DNA from: Verrucomicrobiota bacterium
GTDB taxonomy: Bacteria; Verrucomicrobiota; Verrucomicrobiia; Opitutales; Opitutaceae
Assembly: GCA_018239675.1 (NCBI GenBank)
Contig: JAFEGX010000043.1
Coordinates: 1-53,531 of the forward strand
Length of the DNA stretch: 53,531 bases
Reading direction: 5' to 3'
Made by a program: the position numbers and the translations under genes. Positions within the stretch are counted from its first letter, which is position 1; each line of letters starts with the position of its first letter. The notes below the pieces were generated by a model that did no database searches, was not told the origin of the DNA, and saw only the letters and a list, made by a program, of their open reading frames with translations. This document shows, piece after piece, positions 24,443 to 34,134 of the stretch.

Positions 24443-27400
24443 TCAGCCGACCCAGGCCCGCGCGTTGTAGAACAGGCGCATCCACGGCGAATCCTCGCCC
24501 CAGTCGGCGGGCGACCAGCTCATCGCGACCGAGCGGAACACCCGCTCGGGGTGGGGCATCATGATGGTCACGCGGCCGGTGGCGGTCGTGAAGGCGGTCA
24601 TGCCGCGCGGCGAGCCGTTGGGATTGAGCGGGTAGGTCTCCGTGACCTGGTGGTGGTTGTCGACGAAGCGCGCCGCGACCAGGCCCGACGAGCTGCAGGC
24701 CGCCATCGCGGCCTCGTCCGGGAATTCCGCGTAGCCCTCGCCGTGGGCCACCGCGATCGGGATCACCGCACCCTCCATGCCGGCGAAAAGGATGCTCGGG
24801 CTCCGCTCGATCTTGAGCGACACGAATCGCCCCTCGTACCGCTCGCTCTGGTTCTGCACGAACCGCGGCCAGTGAACGGCGCCCGGTATGATCGACTTGA
24901 GGTTGCTGAGCATCTGGCAGCCGTTGCACACGCCGAGCGCGAAGGTGTCCTCGCGCGCGAAAAACGCCGCGAACTCGTCGCGGGCCCGCTCGTGAAAGAG
25001 CACGCTCTTGGCCCAGCCTTCGCCGGCGCCGAGGACGTCGCCATAGCTGAAGCCGCCGCAGGCCGCGAGGCCGCGGAAGTCGCGCAGCGACACCCGGCCG
25101 CTGAGGATGTCGGTCATGTGGACGTCCACCGCGCGGAAACCCGCCCGCGCAAAGGCCGCGGCCATCTCCACCTCGCCGTTCACGCCCTGCTCGCGCAGGA
25201 TGGCGATGGAGGGCCGGCGGCCCACCGCGGATTTCGGACTCCGGATTCCGGAATCCTGCGCGGGCCACGGGTAGGGGAAGGTGATCTTGGGGGTGATGCC
25301 GGGGTCGGCGGGATCGAGGCGCACCCGGTGCTCCGACTCGGCGCAGGCCGGATTGTCGCGGAGGCCCGCGATCCGGCGGGTGACATCCGACCAGATGGAG
25401 CGCAGCGCGAAGAGGTTCTCGGCGAACAGCGGGGCGCCGGCCTGCGTGATCCGGAAGGTCTGGTCGGAGTTCAGCGCGCCGATCTTCGTCGTGAGGGCGT
25501 CGAGCCCGTGGGCCTGCAGGACCGCCCGGACGGCCGCGGTCTCGGCGGCGCGCACCTGGATCACGGCGCCGAGTTCCTCGGCAAACAGCGCGGCCAGCGG
25601 ATCGACGCCGGCCGGCAGGGCGAGATCGATCCCGGTGTGTCCCGCGAACGCCATCTCGACCGCGGTGGCCAGCAGGCCGCCGTCGGAGCGGTCGTGGTAG
25701 GCGAGCAGCCGGCGCTCGCGACCCAGCTGCTGGATCGCCCGCCAGAAGGCCGTGAGGTCTTCGGGCCGGTCGAGATCGGCCGGCTCGGCGCCGGTCTGGG
25801 AGACCACCTGCGCGAGGATCGAACCGCCGAGGCGGTTGCGCCCGCGTCCGAGGTCGATGAGCCACAGTTCGCCCGGCTCGGCGCGCAGCTGCGGGGTCAG
25901 GGACAGGCGGACATCGGTGACCGGGGCAAAGGCCGAGACGATGAGCGAGACAGGGGCGGACACGCGGCGGGCCTCGCCGGTGGCGGGATCCTTCCACGCC
26001 GTGCTCATGCTCATGGAGTCCTTGCCGACCGGGATCGTGATGCCGAGCGCCGGGCAGAGCTCGAGGCCCACCGCGCGCACGGCCGCGTACAGGTCGGCGC
26101 CGTCGCCGGGCAGCGCCGGCGCGGCCATCCAGTTGGCGGACAGGTTGACTTTGCCGAGGTCGCCGACCGCGGCGGCCGCGAGGTTGGTGATCGCCTCGGC
26201 GACCGCCAGGCGGGCGGAGGCGGCGGCGGAATTCACCGCGACCGGCGTGCGTTCGCCCATGGCCATGGCCTCGCCGGTATAGACGTCGTAGGTGGCGGCC
26301 GTGACGGCGCAGTCGGCCACGGGCACCTGCCACGGGCCCACCATCTGGTCGCGGACGATGCCGCCGCCGAGGGTGCGGTCGCCGATCGCGATCAGGAAGG
26401 TCTTGTCGGCCACGGCGGGATGCACGAGCACCCGGTGCACGGCCTCGGCGAGCGGGATGGCGACCCGGAGCGGCGCGAGGGCGCGGGAGCGGGTCCGGTC
26501 GGACCGGCGCATCCGCGGCGGCTTGCCCAGCAGCACTTCGAGGGGCAGGTCGATCGGCCGGTTGCCGAAGTGGGCGTCCTCGAGCACGAGTCGCTTCTCG
26601 GCCGTCGCCTCGCCGACGACTGCGAACGGGCAGCGCTCGCGCTCGCAGATCTGCCGGAACCGGTCGAGGCGGGCGGCGGGCACGGACAGCGCGTAGCGCT
26701 CCTGCGACTCGTTGCACCACAGCTCGAGCGGACTCATGCCGGGCTCGTCGTTGGGCACGGCCCGCAGCTGGAAGCGCCCGCCGCGGCCGGCGTCGTTCAC
26801 CAGCTCGGGTAGGGCGTTCGAGATGCCGCCGGCCCCCACGTCGTGGATGAAGGTGATCGGATTCTCGTCACCCAGGGCCCAGCAGCGGTCGATGACCTCC
26901 TGGCAGCGGCGCTCCATCTCGGCGTTGTCGCGCTGCACGCTCGCGAAATCGAGGTCCTCCTGGCCCGCGCCGCTCGCCATCGAGCTGGCCGCGCCGCCGC
27001 CGAGGCCAATGAGCATTGCCGGGCCGCCAAGGATGATCAGCTGGTCGCCCGGGTTGATCGCGCCCTTGCCCACGTGGCCCGGACGGATGTTGCCCAGGCC
27101 GCCCGCGAGCATGATCGGCTTGTGGTAGCCGCGCAGCTCTTGGGGGATGGCGGATTGCGGCCCCTGCTCCCGGGCCGCCGGCACGGCGGCCTCGTAGGTG
27201 CGGAAGTAGCCGTTGATGTTCGGCCGGCCAAACTCGTTGTTGAAGGCCGCGCCGCCGAGGGGGCCCTCGATCATGATGTCGAGGGCCGTGACGATCCGGC
27301 CCGGCTTGCCGTGGTCCTGTTCCCACGGCTGGACCGCGCCGGGCAGCCGGAGATTCGAGACCGTGAAGCCGGTGAGTCCGGCCTTGGGCTTGCCGCCGCG

Positions 27401-28375
27401 GCCGGTCGCGCCCTCGTCCCGGATTTCGCCGCCGGAACCGGTCGCGGCGCCCGGGAAGGGCGAGATCGCGGTGGGGTGGTTGTGCGTCTCCACCTTGCAG
27501 AGGATGTGGATGTCCTCCTCGTGGGCGGCGTATTCGTTGGTGCGCGGGTCGACGAAGAAGCGGCCGCCGCGCGAGCCGGCCAGCACGGCGGCGTTGTCCC
27601 GGTACGCCGAGAGGATGCCCTCGCTGTGCAGCCGATGGGTGTTCCGGATCATCTGGAACAGCGAGTGCTCCATGCCCTGGCCGTCGATGTCCCACGAGGC
27701 ATTGAAGATCTTGTGGCGGCAGTGCTCGGAGTTCGCCTGGGCGAACATCATGAGCTCAACGTCGTTTGGGTCGCGCTGCAGCCGCGTGAACGCCTCCACG
27801 AGGTAGTCGATCTCGTCCTCGGCCAGCGCGAGACCCAGCGTCACGTTGGCCGCGACGAGCGCCGCGCGGCCCTCCCGCAGCACCGGCACGCTGGTCAGTG
27901 GCCGGGGCGCGTCGTGACGGAACAGCACGGCCGCGTCCTCAAGCCGCCCGAAGACGACCTGCGTCATGCGGTCGTGCAGGCGCGCCGCGAGGGCGCGCTG
28001 CTGGTCCGGGGCGAGGCCCGTGCCGGCCGGGAGAACCACCGCATAGGCGATCAGCCGCTCGATGCGCCGCACCGGGCCGAGCCCGCAGATGTGCGCGATG
28101 TCCGTGGCCTTCGAGGACCACGGGGAAATGGTGCCGGGGCGCGGCGCGACGACCTGCAGCGTCCCGGCGGTGGCGGAAGCGGCGCGGCGCGGACCGTAGG
28201 TGAGAAGCTGGTCGAGGACGTGGCGCTCGGCCGGGGAGAGGTCGGCGGCGAGGTCGACGACGTGCACAAACTCGGCGGCGACCGACCGGGCCGGCACCCC
28301 GGCCGTCACGAGATCCTGCAGGAGCTTCTGGAGGCGGAACGGGGAGAGGGCGGGAGAGCCGCGGAGAATCAGCAT
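24443..28375 (-). CDS. purL: Phosphoribosylformylglycinamidine synthase, large single-chain form
   Basis: Fourth step of purine synthesis: FGAR to FGAM using ATP and glutamine. I placed the start at 28375 ([19 protein letters not shown]) because this matches where the E. coli enzyme begins; an in-frame start at 28429 would add 18 residues. At 1310 aa it is the proteobacterial-size form with N-terminal domain, linker, FGAM synthetase core (about 200-1020) and a class I glutaminase domain (about 1053-1310) whose nucleophile Cys is in VCNGCQML (about 1150). The linker just before the glutaminase reads [15 protein letters not shown] and is encoded by a heptamer array (25229-25256), an apparent in-frame insertion. 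It is divergent from purF. Confidence 0.96.
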   Translation of the reverse strand: MLILRGSPALSPFRLQKLLQDLVTAGVPARSVAAEFVHVVDLAADLSPAERHVLDQLLTYGPRRAASATAGTLQVVAPRPGTISPWSSKATDIAHICGLGPVRRIERLIAYAVVLPAGTGLAPDQQRALAARLHDRMTQVVFGRLEDAAVLFRHDAPRPLTSVPVLREGRAALVAANVTLGLALAEDEIDYLVEAFTRLQRDPNDVELMMFAQANSEHCRHKIFNASWDIDGQGMEHSLFQMIRNTHRLHSEGILSAYRDNAAVLAGSRGGRFFVDPRTNEYAAHEEDIHILCKVETHNHPTAISPFPGAATGSGGEIRDEGATGRGGKPKAGLTGFTVSNLRLPGAVQPWEQDHGKPGRIVTALDIMIEGPLGGAAFNNEFGRPNINGYFRTYEAAVPAAREQGPQSAIPQELRGYHKPIMLAGGLGNIRPGHVGKGAINPGDQLIILGGPAMLIGLGGGAASSMASGAGQEDLDFASVQRDNAEMERRCQEVIDRCWALGDENPITFIHDVGAGGISNALPELVNDAGRGGRFQLRAVPNDEPGMSPLELWCNESQERYALSVPAARLDRFRQICERERCPFAVVGEATAEKRLVLEDAHFGNRPIDLPLEVLLGKPPRMRRSDRTRSRALAPLRVAIPLAEAVHRVLVHPAVADKTFLIAIGDRTLGGGIVRDQMVGPWQVPVADCAVTAATYDVYTGEAMAMGERTPVAVNSAAASARLAVAEAITNLAAAAVGDLGKVNLSANWMAAPALPGDGADLYAAVRAVGLELCPALGITIPVGKDSMSMSTAWKDPATGEARRVSAPVSLIVSAFAPVTDVRLSLTPQLRAEPGELWLIDLGRGRNRLGGSILAQVVSQTGAEPADLDRPEDLTAFWRAIQQLGRERRLLAYHDRSDGGLLATAVEMAFAGHTGIDLALPAGVDPLAALFAEELGAVIQVRAAETAAVRAVLQAHGLDALTTKIGALNSDQTFRITQAGAPLFAENLFALRSIWSDVTRRIAGLRDNPACAESEHRVRLDPADPGITPKITFPYPWPAQDSGIRSPKSAVGRRPSIAILREQGVNGEVEMAAAFARAGFRAVDVHMTDILSGRVSLRDFRGLAACGGFSYGDVLGAGEGWAKSVLFHERARDEFAAFFAREDTFALGVCNGCQMLSNLKSIIPGAVHWPRFVQNQSERYEGRFVSLKIERSPSILFAGMEGAVIPIAVAHGEGYAEFPDEAAMAACSSSGLVAARFVDNHHQVTETYPLNPNGSPRGMTAFTTATGRVTIMMPHPERVFRSVAMSWSPADWGEDSPWMRLFYNARAWVG
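25229..25256 (-). repeat. In-frame heptamer array inside purL
   Basis: On the minus strand four 7-bp words (GGATTCC, GGAATCC, GGAGTCC and GAAATCC types) follow each other in exact phase. They encode part of the linker between the FGAM synthetase core and the glutaminase domain. The same word family appears in 47056-47094 and 36905-36925. Confidence 0.7.
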
Positions 28376-28440
28376 GGTGCGGGCCGCGATGCTTCCGAAC
28401 ATCCCGGCGGCGGTCAAGGGGACTGACACGAATACCGGAT

Positions 28441-28590
28441 AGATGGTGGCTGTGGGATGGTAGTTGGAAGACAGTAGATGGTAGTTGGTAGGCGCGGTCC
28501 GGTCAGGACATAGGTGGCACTTTAGTTTCCGGACATGATATCCAGAGGGTTCGCCCGCTAGCTACCATCTACCAGCTACTAACTACCGCC
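28441..28590. repeat. Inverted pair of heptamer arrays, AGNTGGT class, in the purL-purF divergent region
   Basis: The left arm (28441-28494) holds seven consecutive 7-bp words of the AGATGGT/AGTTGGT type. The right arm (28557-28590) is the reverse complement of the same family, about five words. The spacer is 62 nt. The 434-bp gap between purL and purF holds this pair and must also hold both promoters; no clear -10/-35 boxes or PurR-like operator were found. The stretch 28591-28809 shows an A-run near 28625 and the purF Shine-Dalgarno sequence, nothing else. Confidence 0.8.
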
Positions 28591-28809
28591 GCGCCGTTCG
28601 GGCCGCGCTGTAACGTGACGGCTAAAAAAAAACGCAATTGTCGTCATGGTTTGAGAAAGCCGTTGACCAATGCTCCGGTGTGGCCGAAATCAGCGCCTTC
28701 CCTAGCACGTGCGGACTCTCCACGACCCAACATCCTGCGAGCCCTCCCGGCCGAACCTCCCGGAAGACCAGCGCAGTGTGGGCCGCCACCGGAAAGGGAG
28801 GGTGACGCC

Positions 28810-30717
28810 GTGAGCGAGCGGATCGGCCATGAATGCGGCATCGCGCTGGTCCGGCTCCTGAAGCCGCTGTCCTACTACCAGGAAAAGTACGGCTCGCCCC
28901 TCTGGGGTTTCACCAAGCTGTTCCTCCTGATGGAGAAGCAGCACAATCGCGGCCAGGATGGCGCGGGCGTGGCCTGCGTGAAGTTCGACATGCCGGCCGG
29001 CGAGCCGTACATGTTCCGCGAGCGGAACACCGAGCCGAACCCCCTCGACCGCGTGTTCAAGGCGCTGCTGGCCCGGTACGAGGAACTCGTGGCCGACGGC
29101 CGGGTGCATCCGGAGTTCCCGGACACCGTCAAGCAGCACTTCGACTTCGGCGCCGAGCTCTATCTCGGTCACCTGCGCTACGGCACCTCCGGCGGCTACG
29201 GCGTGAGCGCCTGCCACCCCTATTTCCGGCGCAGCTCCTGGCCGACCCGCAACCTCGCGCTGTGCGGCAATTTCAACATGACGAACACGCGGGAGCTGAA
29301 CGACAGCCTCATCGCGATCGGCCAGCATCCCATCTTCTCCTCCGACACCCAGGCCGTGCTCGAGAAGATCGGGTTCTTCCTCGATGAGGAGCACGAGGAC
29401 ATCTACCGCTTTCTCCGCACCCGCGAGCTGTCCGGCGCGGAGCTCACCCGCCGGATCAGCGAGGACCTCGACCTGGCCCGGGTCGTCACGCGCGCCTCGG
29501 CCAAGTGGGACGGCGGCTACGCCATTGCGGGCCTGGTCGGCAACGGCGACGCCTTCGTGGCCCGGGATCCGTCCGGCATCCGGCCTGCCTACTACTTCCA
29601 GAACGACGAGGTCATCGCCTTCGCCTCCGAGCGCGCGCCGCTCATGACGGTGTTCGATCTCGCCCTGGAGCAGGTGAAGGAGGTCGAGCCGGGCCATGTC
29701 ATCGTGCTGAAGCGCAGCGGCGCCCTCAGGGACAGCGCGTTCACCGCGCCGATGCCCCGGGCCGCCTGCTCGTTCGAGCGGATCTACTTCTCGCGCGGCA
29801 ACGACCTCGACATCTACCGCGAGCGCCAGGCGCTCGGCGGCGGGCTGGCCGACCAGGTGATCCGCTCGATCGACCACGACTGGGCCCACACCGTCTTCGG
29901 CTTCATCCCCAACACCGCCGAGGTGGCCTACTACGGCCTGATGTCGGCGCTGCGCTCCCGGCGCCGCGACGAAGTGAAGGCGGCGATCCTCGCGGCGCAG
30001 GCGAAGGGCACGCTGGATGAGGCGCTGCTTGACGAGCTCATTCTCCGCAACTGGCCGCGCGGCGAGAAGGTGGTCAGCAAGGACATCAAGCTCCGCACGT
30101 TCATTGGCCAGGAAAACCTCCGCAACCAGCTCGCCAGCCACGTCTACGACATCACGTACGGTTCGGTGCAGCCGGGCGACAACCTGGTGTGCGTCGACGA
30201 CTCGATCGTCCGCGGCACGACGCTGCGGCGGTCGATCCTGCGCATTCTCGCGCGGCTGAACCCGCGGAAGATCGTGATCGTGTCAACGGCGCCGCAGATC
30301 CGCTACCCGGACTGCTACGGCATCGACATGTCGGAGATCGGGAAGTTCATCGCGTTTGAGGCGGCGGTGGAGCTGCTGAAGGAGCGTGGCCAGGGCGACC
30401 TGCTCGAGGAGGTCTACCGGGCCTGCCGCGAGGAAGTGGCGCGGGGGGGCACGGTGAACCACGTGCGCCGTCTCTACGAGCCGTTCACGCCCGAGGAGCT
30501 CTCGCGCAAGATCGTCGACCGGGTCCGGCCGAAGCGCATCGACTGGCAGGGCGAGATCGAGATCATCTTCCAGACCATCGAGAATCTCCACGCCGCCGTG
30601 CCCAATCACACCGGCGACTGGTACTTCACCGGCAAGTATCCCACCCCCGGCGGCTACCGCGTGGTGAACCAAGCCTACGTGAATTACTACGAGAAGAACG
30701 AGGGGAGAGCGTACTGA
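28810..30717 (+). CDS. purF: Amidophosphoribosyltransferase, long form with short propeptide
   Basis: First committed step of purine synthesis: PRPP plus glutamine to phosphoribosylamine. The start is the GTG at 28810, preceded by a good Shine-Dalgarno sequence (GGGAGG, about 9 bp upstream); the longer ORF upstream looks non-coding. This gives MSERIGHE before CGIALV, so the Ntn nucleophile is Cys9 after an 8-residue propeptide. The glutaminase domain covers about 9-260 (HNRGQDGAG, LGHLRYGTSG). The phosphoribosyltransferase PRPP motif VCVDDSIVRGTTLRRS lies near 462-477. At 635 aa it is much longer than the 470-510 aa of E. coli or Bacillus PurF because of insertions and a C-terminal extension of about 100 aa. 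purM follows. Confidence 0.93.
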   Translation: MSERIGHECGIALVRLLKPLSYYQEKYGSPLWGFTKLFLLMEKQHNRGQDGAGVACVKFDMPAGEPYMFRERNTEPNPLDRVFKALLARYEELVADGRVHPEFPDTVKQHFDFGAELYLGHLRYGTSGGYGVSACHPYFRRSSWPTRNLALCGNFNMTNTRELNDSLIAIGQHPIFSSDTQAVLEKIGFFLDEEHEDIYRFLRTRELSGAELTRRISEDLDLARVVTRASAKWDGGYAIAGLVGNGDAFVARDPSGIRPAYYFQNDEVIAFASERAPLMTVFDLALEQVKEVEPGHVIVLKRSGALRDSAFTAPMPRAACSFERIYFSRGNDLDIYRERQALGGGLADQVIRSIDHDWAHTVFGFIPNTAEVAYYGLMSALRSRRRDEVKAAILAAQAKGTLDEALLDELILRNWPRGEKVVSKDIKLRTFIGQENLRNQLASHVYDITYGSVQPGDNLVCVDDSIVRGTTLRRSILRILARLNPRKIVIVSTAPQIRYPDCYGIDMSEIGKFIAFEAAVELLKERGQGDLLEEVYRACREEVARGGTVNHVRRLYEPFTPEELSRKIVDRVRPKRIDWQGEIEIIFQTIENLHAAVPNHTGDWYFTGKYPTPGGYRVVNQAYVNYYEKNEGRAY

Positions 30718-30834
30718 AATTGCGGATCGCGGATTGCGAATCGCGGATTGTCGCGCTGCCCTGACCTGACCGAAATTCGCGCATTCCGAGACCGACAACA
30801 GCTCCGACCAATCCGCAATCCGCGATCCGCAATT
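30718..30834. repeat. Inverted pair of heptamer arrays, RATYGCG class, between purF and purM
   Basis: The left arm (30718-30750) starts right after the purF stop and the right arm (30809-30834) ends 1 bp before the purM ATG. The arms agree over 21 bp, then the left arm carries one extra whole word (AATCGCG) before the shared GATT end. The spacer is 58 nt. In an operon transcript this would be a hairpin directly before the purM start codon. Confidence 0.88.
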
Positions 30835-30835
30835 G

Positions 30836-31942
30836 ATGTCCCTTTCCTACCAATCCTCCGGCGTGAACTATGACCAGCTGGATGCCTTCAAGCGGGCGTG
30901 CCAGCGGGCGGCGAAGGCGACGGCGGGATTGCTGGCGGAACACGGCTATGCGGAGCCGCCCACGACCCGCGGCGAGAGCGCCTACCTGATGGAGGCCGCC
31001 GACCATTACCTCGCGCACGTCGAGGAGGGGCTCGGCACCAAGAATCTCGTCGCCGATGCCGTCTACGCCGCCACCGGGAAGAATTTCTACCGCGAGATCG
31101 CCGTCGATACCGTCGCGACGATCGTGAACGACCTCGTCACCTGTGGCGCGCTGCCGATCTCGGTCGCGATGCATGCTGCCGTCGGCGAGTCGGCCTGGTT
31201 CGGCGACGCCGCCCGCATGCAGTCGCTTGTTGATGGCTGGGCCGAGGGCTGCCGCCAGGCCGGCGCGGTCTGGGGCGGCGGCGAAACCCCCACGCTCCGG
31301 GGCATCGTCAACGCCGAGACCATCGTGCTCGCCGGCTCCGCCATCGGGCGCATCGCGCCCAAGTCGCTCCGCATCACCGGCGACGTGCGCGACGGTGATG
31401 CGATCATTTTCCTCGCGAGTTCCGGCGTGCAGACGAACGGGCTAAGCCTGTGCCGCCTGATCGCGGAGCGCCTGCCGCAGGGTTACCAGACGCCCATCGG
31501 CCACGGCGACCCACGGACGTTCGGCGAAGCGCTGCTGGCGCCGTCGTTGATCTACGTCGCCTTCGTGCGCGAGTGCCAGCGCCGCGGCCTCAAGCTGAAC
31601 TACGTCGCGCACGTGACCGGTCATGGTTGGCGCAAGCTGATGCGCCTGGAGGAACCGTTCATCTACGAGATCACCGCGCCGCGCCCGGCGCCGGCGCTGT
31701 TCCAGTTCATGGAGGAGGCGGGCCCGATCACGCGACGCGAGATGTACGCGACCTTCAACCAAGGCATCGGCTTCGCCGCTTACGTTGATCCGGCCGCGGC
31801 ACCCGCCGTCGTGGCTGCTGCGCAGGCGGCCGGCTACGATGCCTGGCTCGCCGGCCGCGTCCGGAAGTCTGGCACCCGCAAGGCCGTCGAGATCCCATCC
31901 CTCGGCCTCACGTACGAAGGCGAGACGCTGCAGGTGCGGTAG
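30836..31942 (+). CDS. purM: Phosphoribosylformylglycinamidine cyclo-ligase (AIR synthase)
   Basis: Fifth step of purine synthesis: FGAM to AIR with ATP. A 368-aa protein with PurM-family landmarks: GVNYDQLDAFKRACQRA near the N terminus, the GLGTKNLVADAVYAATG and DTVATIVNDLVTCGALPIS segments (about 65-110), a GGGETPTLRG turn, ASSGVQTNGLSL, HVTGHGWRKL and TFNQGIGFAAYV. The sequence is divergent from E. coli PurM (AVYAATGK and VTCGALP are unusual), but the neighbours purL and purF support this assignment. The ATG directly follows a heptamer array, so there is no room for a normal Shine-Dalgarno sequence. Confidence 0.88.
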   Translation: MSLSYQSSGVNYDQLDAFKRACQRAAKATAGLLAEHGYAEPPTTRGESAYLMEAADHYLAHVEEGLGTKNLVADAVYAATGKNFYREIAVDTVATIVNDLVTCGALPISVAMHAAVGESAWFGDAARMQSLVDGWAEGCRQAGAVWGGGETPTLRGIVNAETIVLAGSAIGRIAPKSLRITGDVRDGDAIIFLASSGVQTNGLSLCRLIAERLPQGYQTPIGHGDPRTFGEALLAPSLIYVAFVRECQRRGLKLNYVAHVTGHGWRKLMRLEEPFIYEITAPRPAPALFQFMEEAGPITRREMYATFNQGIGFAAYVDPAAAPAVVAAAQAAGYDAWLAGRVRKSGTRKAVEIPSLGLTYEGETLQVR

Positions 31943-31950
31943 GGGTGGGG

Positions 31951-32106
31951 AGAGTAGCGGGTAGCGCGTAGCGCGCATCTTGCTGCTCGGTGTTCCGGGT
32001 GGGCGGGGGTCATTCGGCCGGCTCTGACGGCGGGAATATTCCCGCAGGCGTACGACTCATTCAGCGGGATGCTCGCTACCCGCTACGCGCTACTCGCTAC
32101 CTCAAC
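31951..32106. repeat. Inverted pair of heptamer arrays, GTAGCGN class
   Basis: The left arm (31951-31979) is three GTAGCGN words ending in GCATC. The right arm (32068-32106) is the reverse complement with four words, and its inner end is again GCATC. The 88-nt spacer contains a small palindrome CGGGAATATTCCCG (32032-32045). The pair lies between the convergent ends of purM and the Gfo/Idh gene. Confidence 0.85.
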
Positions 32107-32112
32107 CCGCCG

Positions 32113-33126
32113 CTAGAGCGGCGTGTTGAGCAGCCCCCGGTCTGCGGCGTCCTGGATCTTCAGGGTCACGTAGCTGGCGCGGAAGATCTCGGGGGCCGTG
32201 AGCCCGGGGTTGGGCCGGCCCCTCAGCTCGGCGAGGAACGCCTCGAGGTAACCGCCCGGATTGGGCGCGCCGACCGGCACCGCCCGTCCGGCCTTTTCGC
32301 CCTCCTTGTACAGCGTGATTTCCTTCGCGGTCATGGTCGCCTCCAGCACGCCGAGGCTGCCCCAGAGGGTCAGGCGCCAGTACAGCGGAAGGGAGTAGCC
32401 GTGACTGTTGGGCGCGAAATACGAGACGTCGGCGACCACGCCGGCGCCGTTCTCCAGCTCTAGCATGAACTGGCCCGCATTCTGGAAATGCGATCCGGCC
32501 GGCGGTCCCGCCTGCCAGGTGCGCGCGGCGACCACGCGCCGGTAGCCGATGCCCGTGACCCAGGGCAGCAGGTCGATGCCATGGACCGCGATGTCGTTGA
32601 TGGTGCCGCCGTGCCGGCCGGCCTCGTGATACCACTGCGCGCGGACGCCCGGCAGGAGCGGGTGCTGGCCGCCGATCGACGCGGCGCGCAACTCGCCGAT
32701 CTCGCCCGCCCGAACCAGCTCGCGCACCTGCCGGAAGACCCCGGAGTCCCGCATGTCGAGCATCATGCCGAGCGTGAGCTTCCGCTCGCGCGCGAGGCGC
32801 TCGATCTCGGCGTATTCCGCGAGCGTCGTGCACATCGGCTTGTCCGCGAGCACATGCCGGCCGCTGCGCAGCGCGTCGATCACGACCTGCCCGCGCTTCA
32901 CGAACCACTCGCCGACCACCACGACGTCGATCTGCTCCGTCGCGAGCATCACGCGGTAGTCGGAGTGGGTGATCTTCGCCTTCCCGCTGGCCGCGAGCTG
33001 GGCGCGGGTCGCGGCATCCTCCTCGCAGCAGGCGACCACCTCAACCTCCGGGTGGGCCGTGGCACGGGCCACCAGGTCCCAGATGTGCGGATGTTGAAAG
33101 CCGATGAAGGCGAAGCGGGTTTTCAT
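32113..33126 (-). CDS. Gfo/Idh/MocA-family NAD(P)-dependent oxidoreductase
   Basis: A 337-aa sugar or cyclitol dehydrogenase-type protein. The start at 33126 (MKTRFAFIGFQHPHIWDLV) was chosen because it opens the Rossmann fold; the frame upstream looks non-coding. Residues 1-120 form the nucleotide-binding part with VVVVGEWFVKRGQVVIDALRSGRHVLADKP, which contains the family Lys-Pro. The rest is the alpha/beta substrate domain, with YHEAGRHGGTINDIAVHGIDLLPWV holding the Asp and His usual for the active site. It is divergent from the catabolic cluster beginning at 33421 and may act in the same pathway. Confidence 0.88.
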   Translation of the reverse strand: MKTRFAFIGFQHPHIWDLVARATAHPEVEVVACCEEDAATRAQLAASGKAKITHSDYRVMLATEQIDVVVVGEWFVKRGQVVIDALRSGRHVLADKPMCTTLAEYAEIERLARERKLTLGMMLDMRDSGVFRQVRELVRAGEIGELRAASIGGQHPLLPGVRAQWYHEAGRHGGTINDIAVHGIDLLPWVTGIGYRRVVAARTWQAGPPAGSHFQNAGQFMLELENGAGVVADVSYFAPNSHGYSLPLYWRLTLWGSLGVLEATMTAKEITLYKEGEKAGRAVPVGAPNPGGYLEAFLAELRGRPNPGLTAPEIFRASYVTLKIQDAADRGLLNTPL

Positions 33127-33250
33127 GGCCCTTTTTCCCAAGGGCGCCGGGACGACGCAAGCGCGCCGTCGGTCAGCAGGCCCGCCTGCCGAATTTTCAG
33201 GGACGAAAAGGGCTGTGCTCGACTCGCGGGTGGGCTCGGGTCTCCTTTTT

Positions 33251-33333
33251 AAACCAAGGAATTCACGGATCACACGGCTCAAACCACCCATCGATTTGGG
33301 TCCGATCCATGTGATCGTTGAGTTCAGTGGTCA
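33251..33333. repeat. Inverted pair of nonamer arrays between the divergent catabolic genes
   Basis: The left arm (33251-33280) reads as three 9-bp words (ACCAAGGAA type). The right arm (33304-33333), reverse-complemented, gives three matching words (ACCACTGAA type), with several substitutions per word but the same phase. The spacer is 23 nt. The rest of the 294-bp gap (33127-33420) shows no other clear signal. Confidence 0.6.
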
Positions 33334-33420
33334 AAAAAGCCGCTGAGCCAACCCAGCCACCGCTTGCCGCGCTGTGCCATTGACGCGAACCGCCGGGTCG
33401 CGGCATGCTCCGGCTTCCGC

Positions 33421-34134
33421 ATGCTTCCCATCGTGCAGATCTCGCTCGACCTCACCGACCGCGCCGAGGCGCTGGCGACGGCGGCGATGGCCCGGCGCGC
33501 GGGGGTCGACTGGCTCGAGGCCGGCACGCCGTTCATCCTGGCCGAGGGGCTGCACGGCGTCCGCGCCCTGCGCGAGCGGTTTCCCGGCGTACCGATCGTG
33601 GCGGACCTCAAGACGATGGACGGCGGCTTTCTCGAGGCCGAGATGATGGCCAAGGCGGGTGCCACCCACGTCGTCGTGATGTCGCGCGCCCACGACGAGA
33701 CGCTCAAGTGCGTCGTGAAGGCCGGCCGCGATTTCGGGGTCAAGGTGATGGGCGACAACCTCGGCGAGCCCGACCTGGTGGCCGGGGCGCGCCGCATCGA
33801 GGACCTGGGGTGCGATTACGTGATCCACCACATCGGCTACGACGAGCGGCGGGGCATCGCCGCGTCGGGCCGGCGCATGCCAAGCCCGCTCGACCAGCTG
33901 CGCGAGGTCGTGGCCGCGGTGGGCGTGCCGGTCCAGGCCGTCGGCGGGCTGACCCTGGAGCAGGCCGTGCGGACGCCGGAGTACGGGGCGCCGCTGGTCG
34001 TGATCGGCGCGCCGCTGGCCGTCGATGCTGACGCTTTCCGGACCGCCGACGGCAACCTCGAGGGCACGCTGCGGATCATCTGCGAGCGCGTGCACGGCCA
34101 CGGCGATGTGCCGGTCCAGCGACCTTCCCGATGA
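33421..34134 (+). CDS. OMPDC-superfamily (HUMPS-like) aldolase or decarboxylase
   Basis: A 237-aa TIM-barrel protein related to hexulose-6-phosphate synthase and 3-keto-L-gulonate-6-phosphate decarboxylase. Catalytic landmarks are in place: Asp10 (QISLDLTD), Glu33 (WLEAGTPF), the DxKxxD motif ADLKTMD (Asp62, Lys64, Asp67) and HHIGYDERR (136-144), which is closer to the synthase form. The phosphate-binding end differs: where the family has G-R-A/S-I, this reads VIGAPLAV (194-201), lacking the Arg. The substrate may therefore be unphosphorylated or bound differently. The 3' end overlaps the next gene by 4 bp. Confidence 0.8.
   Translation: MLPIVQISLDLTDRAEALATAAMARRAGVDWLEAGTPFILAEGLHGVRALRERFPGVPIVADLKTMDGGFLEAEMMAKAGATHVVVMSRAHDETLKCVVKAGRDFGVKVMGDNLGEPDLVAGARRIEDLGCDYVIHHIGYDERRGIAASGRRMPSPLDQLREVVAAVGVPVQAVGGLTLEQAVRTPEYGAPLVVIGAPLAVDADAFRTADGNLEGTLRIICERVHGHGDVPVQRPSR

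Noticed and set aside
28441..28590. Word arrays read as a CRISPR array
   Set aside because: Units are 7 bp without spacers, arms are inverted rather than direct, and no cas genes are present.
28615..28809. N-terminal extension of PurF from 28615
   Set aside because: The 65 residues are Pro/Arg-rich and unlike any PurF; a good Shine-Dalgarno sequence and GTG at 28810 place the nucleophile Cys correctly.
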